Shown here: positions 24,430-34,199 of the stretch, piece by piece
Layout: the number at the start of each line of letters is the position of its first letter
Position numbering within the stretch: the first letter of the stretch is position 1
Assembly: GCA_028023455.1 (NCBI GenBank)
Contig: JAQFVV010000012.1
Location: 12,228,864 to 12,292,863, forward strand
DNA: 64,000 nt
Origin: Epiperipatus broadwayi
Taxonomy: Eukaryota > Onychophora > Udeonychophora > Euonychophora > Peripatidae
Reading direction: 5' to 3'
Notes under the pieces: model-generated
Database searches by the model: none
What the model was told of the DNA's origin: nothing
What the model saw: only the letters and a program-made list of their open reading frames with translations
Position numbers and translations under genes: made by a program

Positions 24430-25082
24430 TGTATATATGAATTATATATATATTTCCAGTTTAATGTAGTGGAAATGCTGTGTAAATTATTTCATTTATG
24501 TTAGAATGAAGAATAATATTGATATTCTGAAACTTACATTTTTGTTGCATATACTTCTAAAATATTTATTTTTATTTGTTAGATAATACAATTTTTATTA
24601 GAGAGATGCTGTCTAAAATTGCTTAAAGAATAAATATAGAAGATTGCTGTAGTTACGCTAATGCAATATAAAATTTTGTAAATAGAACTGAATAGTTTTA
24701 AACACATTCTCTCTTTCTTATTTTGGCTTTAAACAGAAGCCCATAAATTTGTTTATGTGATTTTTTTAAAATTTAATTTAAAAGTAAATGTTTAACTGGA
24801 TAAGAAGCAACAATATCTTTCCATGAACATGGCAGCATGTGGAGAAAATTTTATGGAAAAATGACATTTTATTATAAAAGGAAAAATCATCAAAGTTACT
24901 TTATTATGTTATAAGCCATCAGAATATGTTTATCCTTTAATATGGATGTTACCTATATTTTAAAAATGGAATACATATATCAGAAGATGTACATGAATCA
25001 TAACTACCTCCCTGTGTAAAATTATTAGATCAATTTTATCTCAGATTTGAATTAGTTTAATTTTTCATCATATAGCTTGGGT
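24430..25082. other. AT-rich DNA, no gene seen
   Basis: No coding or repeat signal recognised. Confidence 0.5.
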
Positions 25083-25200
25083 GAAAAAGATAGAGTGGAT
25101 TCATTCTGTTTTTTAAAAAGACTTTATCTTGTGTTTGGAAAGAAGAGTATTCAGTTTAAATAGTGTTCCATCTGTAAAGTGCATGTGCCATGGTTTAAAC
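25083..25200 (+). repeat. Single arm of the ACTTTATCTTGTGTTT fold-back family
   Basis: AAAAAGATAGAGTGGATTCA and AAAGACTTTATCTTGTGTTT, then GCATGTGCC, match the right arm of 9,951-10,411 and the arms of 4,799-5,104. No inverted partner follows, so this is a half element or a source-like form. Confidence 0.78.
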
Positions 25201-26226
25201 TATGTTATTATTTATAATTCATATCCTAGATAAAGCTAGCATCTCTTTATTCATAATAATTTGAAATAATACCTATTCATAAAAAATATAAACTAAAGAA
25301 TTATTATTTCAAAGAATAATTTGGAGATATATATGATTTAAATTTTTGTAAATGTATTATATCTTCTCTGGAACAAGGACATACTATTAGTTTGTTGTTT
25401 GAAATAGACATCAGAACTGTGATGACATTCTGGAAATAGAGTACTTAAAGATTCATTCAGGTCATTTGTTTATGTTTGTTATTATTATTGTTATATATAT
25501 TTGTTTCTTTTCACTTAAATGTCTAATGTTTATTGATAAATAGTATATAAATTTAAGCTAAATAGTAATTTATTTACATACCAAAGTATAAGACAGTTAC
25601 ATTTCTTAAGTTTAAACTTATATCTTGTGACATAGTAATTATTATTTTAATATTTAAAAATATTCATTTTTTTATTTATTGATTTTAAACTAACTTTAGG
25701 CATATCACTTACATTAGAAGTTCAAAATGATTTTGTCACAATAAGTATTCACTTTATTTTGTTCTTTTAAATTTATATTAACAAATAACTACATTCATCT
25801 TTATATATTTTTTTATTTATATAAAATATGAAAGATGTATATATTAAACTCTCTTGTATCTTGGAAAGTATGAACATTCCACAAAATATTAGTGTTAAAA
25901 GATAAATGTATTTAATATTTTGGTATTAAATAATTGGAGATTAAATGACAATCACATATTTAAATATGGAATTAATCTCAATTGAAGATCTGTGGTACAT
26001 GCAATTAAATCATTAAGTGTATATATCGACTGTGTAATCTATTTATTATATATATTTATTATTATATAATTGATAATCATTTATCAATAAATTTTAATTT
26101 AACTTAAAACAAACTTGACTGATTATTGTCCAATTGTGCAACACAGATTCCTTGATTAATAAGATTTGAATGAGACAAGATAAACTAACTATATCACAAA
26201 ATTTATTTGTAATAATTATATTAATC
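25201..26226. other. AT-rich DNA, no gene seen
   Basis: No coding region or shared repeat recognised. Confidence 0.5.
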
Positions 26227-27661
26227 CAATAAACATTACATGACCTCCATCTCTTATGCTTGAGTATAACTGTTGTTAAAACAGACAAAACTCACTATAC
26301 GTATGCCACACCCAGCAAGCTAGAGTAATCAATGGATGCCAGAAGGCTTGTGCATAAAATCCCCATCTAATGCCTACTCATCCAATATCCCCAGACTAGT
26401 TCTGGCTTGTAGCCTTTGTCAGTGAGGAGCCTTGGATCTGAGAGCACTGCATCTAGATCTTAGGATCTAATGCAACCCTCCAGCAACCACCTTTTATCTC
26501 CATTTAACTACAAAACTATGAGTCTTAAACTGAAAACACCTTAATGTTTCCAATTCAAGCCCATCAGCTTATATAGTTATATGGGTCTGAACCCAGTTCA
26601 GTTCCCATACATTTTGGTGTCTTTGGTTCTTTAATAACCATAGCCACCAATATCCTATTAGGCAGGATTGGTTTTAAGCCAATAAACATCGCATGACCAC
26701 CATCTCTTATGCTTGTGTATAACTGTTGTTAAAACAGGCAAAACTCACTATATGTATGCCACACATAGCAAGCTAGAGTAATCAATGGATGCCAGAAGGC
26801 TTGTGCATAAAACCCCCATCTAATGCCTACTCATCCAATGTCCCCAGACTAGGTTCTGGCTTTTGGCCTTCGTCATTGAGGAGCCTTGCATCTGACCCAT
26901 ATAACTATATAAGCTGATGGGCTTGAATTGGAAACATTAAGGTGTTTTCAGTTTAAGACTCATAGTTTTGTAGTTAAATGGAGATAAAAGGTGGTTGCTG
27001 GAGGGTTGCATTAGATCCTAAGATCTAGATGCAGTGCTCTCAGATCCAAGGCTCCTCACTGACGAAGGCCACAAGCCAGAAACTAGTCTGGGGATATTGG
27101 ATGAGTAGGCACTAGATGGGGATTTTATGCACAAGCCTTCTGGCATCCATTGATTACTCTAGCTTGCTGTGTGTGGCATACATATAGTGAGTTTTGCCTG
27201 TTTTAACAACAGTTATACACAAGCATAAGAGATGGTGGTCATGTGATGTTTATTGGCTTAAAACCAATCCTGCCTAATAGGATATTGGTGGCTATGGTTA
27301 TTAAAAAACCAAAGACACCAAAATGTATGGGAACTGAACTGGGTTCAGACCCATATAACTATATAAGCTGATGGGCTTGAATTGGAAACATTAAGGTGTT
27401 TTCAGTTTAAGACTCATAGTTTTGTAGTTAAATGGAGATAAAAGGTGGTTGCTGGAGGGTTGCATTAGATCCTAAGATCTAGGTGCAGTGCTCTCAGATC
27501 CAAGGCTCCTCACTGATGAAGGCCACAAGCCAGAAACTAGTCTGGGGATATTGGATGAGTAGGCATTAGATGGGGATTTTATGCACAAGCCTTCTGGCAT
27601 CCATTGATTACTCTAGCTTGCTGTGTGTGGCATACGTATAGTGAGTTTTGCCTGTTTTAAT
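26227..27661. repeat. 453-bp repeat: tandem units that flip into an inverted array
   Basis: A unit starting CAATAAACATYRCATGACC runs forward from 26,227 and restarts at 26,680, a period of 453 bp. At about 26,896 the sequence switches strand abruptly. Inverted units follow to 27,661, again with a 453-bp period (GTTTTGCCTG at 27,191 and 27,644). The forward and inverted copies are very similar, so the whole block can fold into a hairpin with arms of ~670-760 bp. The unit has no long open frame. It is notably richer in GC than the flanks. Diverged relatives lie at 18,480-19,177 and 40,535-40,655. Confidence 0.9.
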
Positions 27662-29262
27662 AATTATATTACATAATCCAGAAATCAAATCCCAGAATTG
27701 TTGAGTATGGTTATGTTATATTTTTGTATTTGTTCAATAGTTATTATCTGACTGGATATAAACTTTATATGTTAATCATAATCAAATATTTGCATGCTTT
27801 ATCTAAATTATCATTGTTCGGATAGGTACTGTATTGAGTTCATGGTTGGTCAATAAGATATTAATATTATTCAATTATAAAGCTGATAGTATTGTATTTC
27901 ATTCTGTTATAAGCCAGAATGATTTGCTTTAATTATGTTGATGTGCGTTGTAAATCCAATTAACTATTAAATTTTAATATTCATACTTGATTATAATAAA
28001 TGTTAATTTTTATATATTTTGATTGTTATAATATACAGCTTTAATAATTTAATTACAGGAAATTTAATATAATTTGATATGATTAGTTAAATGTACTTAA
28101 GTAGAAACCCAATAAAAGTTTACTGTTTCTTTTATATATTGGTATAATCAGACAATATAGATTTAAGATTATTTAATAAATTCATTGATATTTACCATTG
28201 TTGAATAGTTTATTATATTATAACTAGCTTAATTAGTAAGAATAAAATCCATATAGAATATAGCATGGCTGAATTAGTATAAGTTATTATTTTATTTAAG
28301 TGGAATTTAAAATTAATTATTGAGTCATATGTTTATTTAGATATTATGAATATTGTACACTTACAGGACATACTAAAGCTGTTATCTTAATCTTCCATAA
28401 GTTATTTTATTTAGATATGAACATTAAAATTTAATATAAGTTTAGATTATTACGAGCAATGTTTGTTTTGTTAGGCGTATTAGAAGCTAGTTGTTAAATG
28501 GTATATTATTTTCACTTCATTATAAGTGAAATCTACCTTGAGCACATATCATGGTTTTGAGACACTGATACTTGGTTTAATTGCTTTATTTTACTTTATT
28601 TTAAGTAACATTTGTATTTAGGATATTTGAAATGATAATTTTGATTGCTTCTATTTATTCAAAATGCTATTTGAACTCATAAAAGCAATAATAAAAATTG
28701 TCATCACTGTTTTGTTTTGATATAGTTAACAGTCAGATATTTGATTAGATAAAGAATTACTTTAAATACTTAATGATTATTTATTGGTTAACATTTGTTA
28801 GCTTAGTAAATTATCTTTATTCTGCTATGAACAATGCTATTATTTATGTGCATTGTAAAATTATGATCATTTTTTCTTTAATTTACATTTTATCAGTTAC
28901 AAATGATATTCAACTTCAGGGCTTATTTCCATTCTGTTACATAGGGTGACAGATGACTGTGCTATATTTTTATTCATGCTATATTAGAGTTATTATTTCT
29001 CATTGCACAAATTTATTGTTACAAAAGAAGCTGCAATTTGAACAGCAAATTAAATTGGATCACTCTATAATGCCCTTGTGATATCTGTTCTGTTACAAAT
29101 TATGTCCTAACTTTAGGGGTGATAATAAGGATTAAGATTATTTCATCATTATCTTTTTATTTCTGTTACAAAATGTTACCCAAAGGACAACTTTTTATTC
29201 TGTTACAACATATTGTAATGTAAGTGAGATATATGTTATAAAACACACACACATATATATAT
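27662..29262. other. AT-rich DNA with a recurrent TCTGTTACA motif
   Basis: TCTGTTACA or a close form recurs at about 28,935, 29,088, 29,161 and 29,199 in otherwise plain sequence, suggesting an old degenerate tandem repeat. A CA/TA microsatellite (29,244-29,262) is the site where the LTR element inserted. Confidence 0.5.
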
Positions 29263-30020
29263 TGTAACCGGACCCGCATACAGCCGTTTTATTACGTCAG
29301 TTGTAACAATTTTCTGATGAGCATGCTGTAGGAAGGAACTATCAATTGACATTCCTAATGCAGATGTTAATGCCTCCTACAACAATATTTCCTGCTCATC
29401 AGAGGATGTAGTACCATAAAGACTGGAAACATCTAAATATTTCTATGTTTGGTTTCCCAAAGAGCGCCATTAGAGTTCCGTCTCACTACAACCTGACTTG
29501 CCTAGGTCTAGTTATGTCAGACGTAGCTCAGAAGGCATGAGATTCTCATGAACCAGTGCTATAACTGATGAGTGATGCAATAAAACAAAACAAAATTGGA
29601 TAACTGGATAACCAATTTAATTTTTAGTAACAAAAAAAAATTTATTAAATAACAATTAATTAGCAATTTCTAACAAAGTTCATTTCTATCCACATGATAA
29701 TTCATTTTCATTTTACTTATAAAAGAGCTAGAAGCAGTTCTTTTTTTTTATCAATAGTTCATTTACAAGTTCATTTATGAGAAGACATTTGGAAATAGTC
29801 TAATTCAACAATAGTTCATTTTTGAATTCCTTTATGAGAAGAAGCTTGGTAGCAGTTAAGCATTTATGATTCATATGAGATTTTATTTTATGAATTATTA
29901 CTGATTGGTAAACATTTAAATTCAGCAATTCTTGGTTTGTGGAGCATTCATCATTTGATAATTAAAGCATTTATAATTTAGTCAAATATAAAAGTATATT
30001 CTTATACATAAACTCTGTTA

Positions 30021-30974
30021 CATTATAAGAAGCTTAGAAGCAGTCAAGCATTTATGATTTATAGAGCATTTCATCATTTTATGAATTATTACTGATTGGT
30101 AGACATTTGAACTCAGCAATTCTTGGTTTGTAGAGCATTTATCATTTGATAATTGAGGCATTTATAATTTAGCCAAATATAAAAGTATATTCTTACACAT
30201 AAACTCTGTTACATTATAAGAAGCTTAGAAGCAGTCAAGCATTTATGATTTATAGAGCATTTCATCATTTTATGAATTATTACCGATTGGTAGACATTTG
30301 AACTCAGCAATTCTTGGTTTGTAGAGCATTTATCATTTGATAATTGAGGCATTTATAATTTAGCCAAATATAAAAGTATATTCTTACACATAAACTCTGT
30401 TACATTATAAGAAGCTTAGAAGCAGTCAAGCATTTATGATTTATAGAGCATTTCATCATTTTATGAATTATTACCGATTGGTAGACATTTGAACTCAGCA
30501 ATTCTTGGTTTGTAGAGCATTTATCATTTGATAATTGAGGCATTTATAATTTAGCCAAATATAAAAGTATATTCTTACACATAAACTCTGTTACATTATA
30601 AGAAGCTTAGAAGCAGTCAAGCATTTATGATTTATAGAGCATTTCATCATTTTATGAATTATTACCGATTGGTAGACATTTGAACTCAGCAATTCTTGGT
30701 TTGTAGAGCATTTATCATTTGATAATTGAGGCATTTATAATTTAGCCAAATATAAAAGTATATTCTTACACATAAACTCTGTTACATTATAAGAAGCTTA
30801 GAAGCAGTCAAGCATTTATGATTTATAGAGCATTTCATCATTTTATGAATTATTACCGATTGGTAGACATTTGAACTCAGCAATTCTTGGTTTGTAGAGC
30901 ATTTATCATTTGATAATTGAGGCATTTATAATTTAGCCAAATATAAAAGTATATTCTTACACATAAACTCTGTT
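30021..30974 (+). repeat. 191-bp tandem array in the left LTR
   Basis: Unit starts (CATTATAAGAAGCTTAGAAG) fall at 30,021, 30,212, 30,403, 30,594 and 30,785: five near-identical 191-bp units, preceded by a more diverged one from about 29,830. The same number of units is present in the other LTR. Confidence 0.95.
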
Positions 30975-31099
30975 TGGCTTGTGGAGCATTTATCATTTAG
31001 TAATTGAAGCATTTCTAATTTAATCAAATATAACAGTATATTCATACACATAAGTTCTGTTACATTACTCAGATAGAAGTAGTATGCAATTAAAGCATT

Positions 31100-31400
31100 T
31101 TTAATCCATATAGTAAATACGTTCAAATATTTTTATAAATAAATTTGCGTATAACCATTTCATAACTTCATTTTATAATGTATGATAAACATGTTCTAAT
31201 ATTTTACAAAATAAATTCTACGTAATTATTTCATAACTTCACTTTATAACGTATGATAAAGATGTTTTAATATTTTATAAAACAAAATGTATGCAACCGT
31301 TTCATAACTTCACTTTATAACATATGATAAAAATATTTTAATATTTTATAAAAATAATTTTTATGTAGATATTTCATGATGTCAATTTATAATTCATGGT
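31100..31400 (+). repeat. ~71-bp tandem repeat in the left LTR
   Basis: TTTCATAACTTCA-type units recur near 31,161, 31,232, 31,303 and, worn, 31,375, each followed by TATGATAAA and a TATTTTA tract. The same array is in the right LTR at about 36,040-36,340. Confidence 0.85.
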
Positions 31401-31980
31401 AAAGATGTCTAAACATTCTTATAACATAATTACCTTCCAGTTTTGCAGTCCATTTTACTCAAGAGAAGGCGGGTTATTTCATCGATGGAAAGTCATGGCA
31501 CAGCGTGGAGAGAGTGAAGCCGCTAAATTACCCCATTGTCATTATAATTCCTCTAGCAAAGCTTTCTTTTTCCATTTTAATGTGTCAAAAGAATTAAGTA
31601 ATACACTTTTTTTTTTTAAAAAAAAAGATTTAATATGTTCTGCCTCTCTGTGTAAGACGAGAGAAAAAAAAGTTCTTTTCTTCCGACGACGTGTCTAATT
31701 TGAATACTGCCTCAGTTTAACTCAAGTATCTTTTTTCTTTCTTTTTAATGATTGGATAATTAATTTCTTTTTTTTTTATTGAGACAGATAAAAAAAAAAA
31801 AAAAAATAAGACGATATAACATTTTATTCAAATCCATCAGTCACAAAATTAAAAATATGATTTTTTTTTAACAAATCACAGCTTTATTGCGTTCCCAATT
31901 AGACTGAATCACGCTAGACATTTTTAAATGGGGGGGGGGGTCTTTTGAATATTTATATGAGGAACAGCATATCTGTTTCA

Positions 31981-31992
31981 TTACCCCTCACC
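31981..31992 (-). promoter_or_regulatory. Polypurine tract of the LTR element
   Basis: On the minus strand GGTGAGGGGTAA directly precedes the TG of the LTR. Such a tract primes plus-strand DNA synthesis in LTR retrotransposons, and its position sets the orientation of the element. Confidence 0.65.
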
Positions 31993-32239
31993 AAATTTTG
32001 GGATGAAATCGCCTGGAAGTACGATTTCATTCCATATACTATACACATTATTTCTCAGTACTGCCTGGTTTTAGATATGCTGATGAATGGGTAAGATGAG
32101 CTGGAAAAGTGAATACATGAACCATAGCCTCCAATGCCAGGATAAGTAGACGGCCAAGCACAAACTACCAGTACACACCGCCTCATGACGTCACGAGAAA
32201 ATACCTCATTTTTAAGCACTACCTCTCTTGTACCTAGAA

Positions 32240-32320
32240 GTATCATCCAACCAAGAATAGGAGCCAGAGAAAAAAATCAATTTGGCACTCAGCCAACCCT
32301 GCTCAGCTTCGGTGAGTCTT
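32240..32320 (-). other. 5S rRNA-like segment inside the LTR element (tentative)
   Basis: On the minus strand, ACCGAAGCTGAGCAGGGTTG (32,294-32,313) closely resembles the internal control region of animal 5S rRNA (GGAAGCTAAGCAGGGTCG). Further on, CTTGGTTGGATGATA (32,241-32,255) resembles the 5S stretch CTTGGATGGGAGAC. The two are in the right order but ~30 bases farther apart than in 5S. It could be a 5S-derived SINE fragment, a captured pol III promoter, or chance. Confidence 0.3.
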
Positions 32321-32565
32321 AGGGGCTATCATTTGGCCTATCCATGAGACCAAGGCCTATACATGAGACCTATATATACGCACTGCTGGACTACTCTTGG
32401 AGCACAACATCCAGGTCTGGATAGTGCTGAGCATATACTTCGGAGCATCATAACACAATGCATCCAAGCAGCTCCGCTCAATCATCCACCATCTCAACAT
32501 GAAAAACACAAGTTCATGCATCACTACACCACACTCACAAACCTTTCCCATCAGCTATCTCTATT

Positions 32566-33832
32566 TTATTCTGAATTATAACTGCAACCTGGTTTGGGAG
32601 ACTGAGGATCATGATCAGTTCTCCTATAGTCCTCTTTTGTATTATGAGGTGACATACTTCTGGATTGTCTCTTTGTTGAAAATTTATCATGTTTAACATT
32701 ACTGTGGTGTCTTGCTTCTTCATTTCTGTATTTTCTTTGGAGATCCTTGTTACTGTTTGATCTTCTAATTATACGCGTCCGATATGGACCATGAACACCA
32801 TCTGTGGATTTTCTCCTGTTCCTCTTCCATGGTGGTATTTCATTTTTACATAAAAGTTTATTTTTAAATGGTTCTTCTGCCATAATAATTATTTTTTTAG
32901 TATTTATAAAAGTTTCTTGTTGCTTAATTTTTTTCACACTTATAAATCCTGAGTTTTCAGATTCCTTTTTGGTGTCTTTTCCTGCGTAAGCAACTATATT
33001 TTTAATAACTGTCTTTATATATATTTTTTTCTGTACTCAATTTTTGATTTGAGTTTATTAAGCTTTTGTTTATAATTTTTATATATGGCTGAGGACTAAC
33101 ACACTTTTCTTTCCATTTTATGGTTTCTTTCTCTATCTCCTTTACTATTTCATAGCATATATCAGACAATTTTTCTGAAACATTTTCTTCTATATTGGAC
33201 AGTCCCTTTGTTATATTTTGATTATGTTCATTTTCACGTTTTTCATCTTCTTGAAGATCAGAAGATTTTAATTTTGCTTTATTAGATTCATTTTCATCCA
33301 TTTGAAACTCTTCTACTGTATTTGATACAATTTCATTCTCAGCTTCTGTATATATTGTTTCTTTAATTCATTTTTCTATTCTTTGGTTTGCTTCTATTGC
33401 TTGCTTGTTATATTCTTCTCTTTGTTTGATATCTTCTTCTCTTTGTTTATTCCATTTTTGGTTATCTTCTTCTCTTTGTTTATCCCATTTTTGGTTATAT
33501 TCTTCTCTTTGTTTATCCCATTTTTGGTTATATTCTTCTCTTTGTTTGATATCTTCTTCTCTTTGTTTATCCCATTTTTGGTTATCTTCTTCTCTTTGTT
33601 TATCCCATTTTTGGTTATATTCTTCTCTTTGTTTATCCCATTTTTGGTTATATTCTTCTCTTTGTTTGATATCTTCTTCTCTTTGTTTATCCCATTTTTG
33701 GTTATATTCTTCTCTTTGTTTGATATCTTCTTCTCTTTGTTTGTCTCTTTTCTGGTTATCTTCTTTGATCATATCGAATAGCTGCTTTAACGTGGCTTTC
33801 TTTTTTGTTTCCTGAGTTTCTACGTTCACCAT
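32566..33832 (-). pseudogene. Gag-like, repeat-rich coiled-coil protein of the LTR element
   Basis: On the minus strand the frame opens at 33,832 (MVNVETQETKKKATLKQLFD). It then runs through roughly ten tandem copies of a charged unit based on QKWDKQREEDIKQREEYN. Such Glu/Lys/Gln-rich repeats should form a long coiled coil. A single TGA at 33,368-33,370 interrupts the frame, which continues with an acidic stretch to 33,002. A +1 shift near 33,016 leads into the last part, to 32,566, which is basic and Ser/Arg-rich (for example KRNRRKS, KRQSRSMSPHN) and could bind RNA. I see no CCHC knuckle, no protease DSG or DTG motif and no polymerase. Its place right after the inferred 5' LTR suggests a Gag-like packaging role; that is inference. 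The stop and the shift are either decay or recoding. Confidence 0.6.
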
Positions 33833-34036
33833 TTTTCCTTTGTTTTCTGACTTAGTAAGCTTATCTCTCCATCCACACCATGACTTTACTCCATCTTCTT
33901 TGAAATGCCTGTTTCATTCTTTATGCCATTCATTTTTGTGTTGTTTTTCTTTTAAACTTTTATTTTTCCATCCTTCCTGAACAAATTACATCACTACATC
34001 ATATGCACTGTTCATATCACAGAATCGTGATCTGCT

Positions 34037-34199
34037 TATGCCTATGAGTAGGCTAGCTAGATAAGGCTTCACAGTAAGGTGGCAAATTAATAGGTGCCTA
34101 TGGTTAGGCTAGCTGGATAAAGCCTCACAGTTGGACGACAAATGTAATAGGTGCCTATGGTTAGGCTAGCTGGATAAAGCCTCACAGTTGGACGACAAA
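34037..34199 (-). repeat. 56-58-bp repeats at the inferred primer-binding end
   Basis: Three units (starting near 34,037, 34,091 and 34,149) carry GCCTATGGTTAGGCTAGCTG and CCTCACAGTTGGACGACAAA. The last unit abuts the LTR, giving GACGACAAA|TGTAA. The internal unit has the same junction (GACGACAAATGTAA), so the repeat includes the first five bases of the LTR. The primer-binding site should lie here, but I see no standard TGG-started tRNA match. Confidence 0.75.

Larger units (their letters stand above)
29263..31980 (-). repeat. LTR, left copy (3' LTR in element orientation)
   Basis: It begins TGTAACCGGACCCGCATA and ends ATCTGTTTCA on the plus strand. Contents in order: unique sequence, a diverged and then a regular 191-bp tandem array (about 29,830-30,974), a ~71-bp tandem array (about 31,100-31,400), and a segment with long T, A and G homopolymers including ten Gs near 31,931. 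Short open frames inside it are not conserved as proteins. Confidence 0.92.

Noticed and set aside
30021-30974. Regular 191-bp repeats considered as a CRISPR-like array
   Set aside because: Units are contiguous with no variable spacers and lie in a eukaryotic LTR.
33383-33815. Two long plus-strand frames (132 and 136 codons) with Leu/Phe/Ser repeats
   Set aside because: They are antisense shadows of the minus-strand coiled-coil repeat. Their hydrophobic repeats only reflect the complement of Lys/Glu/Gln codons.
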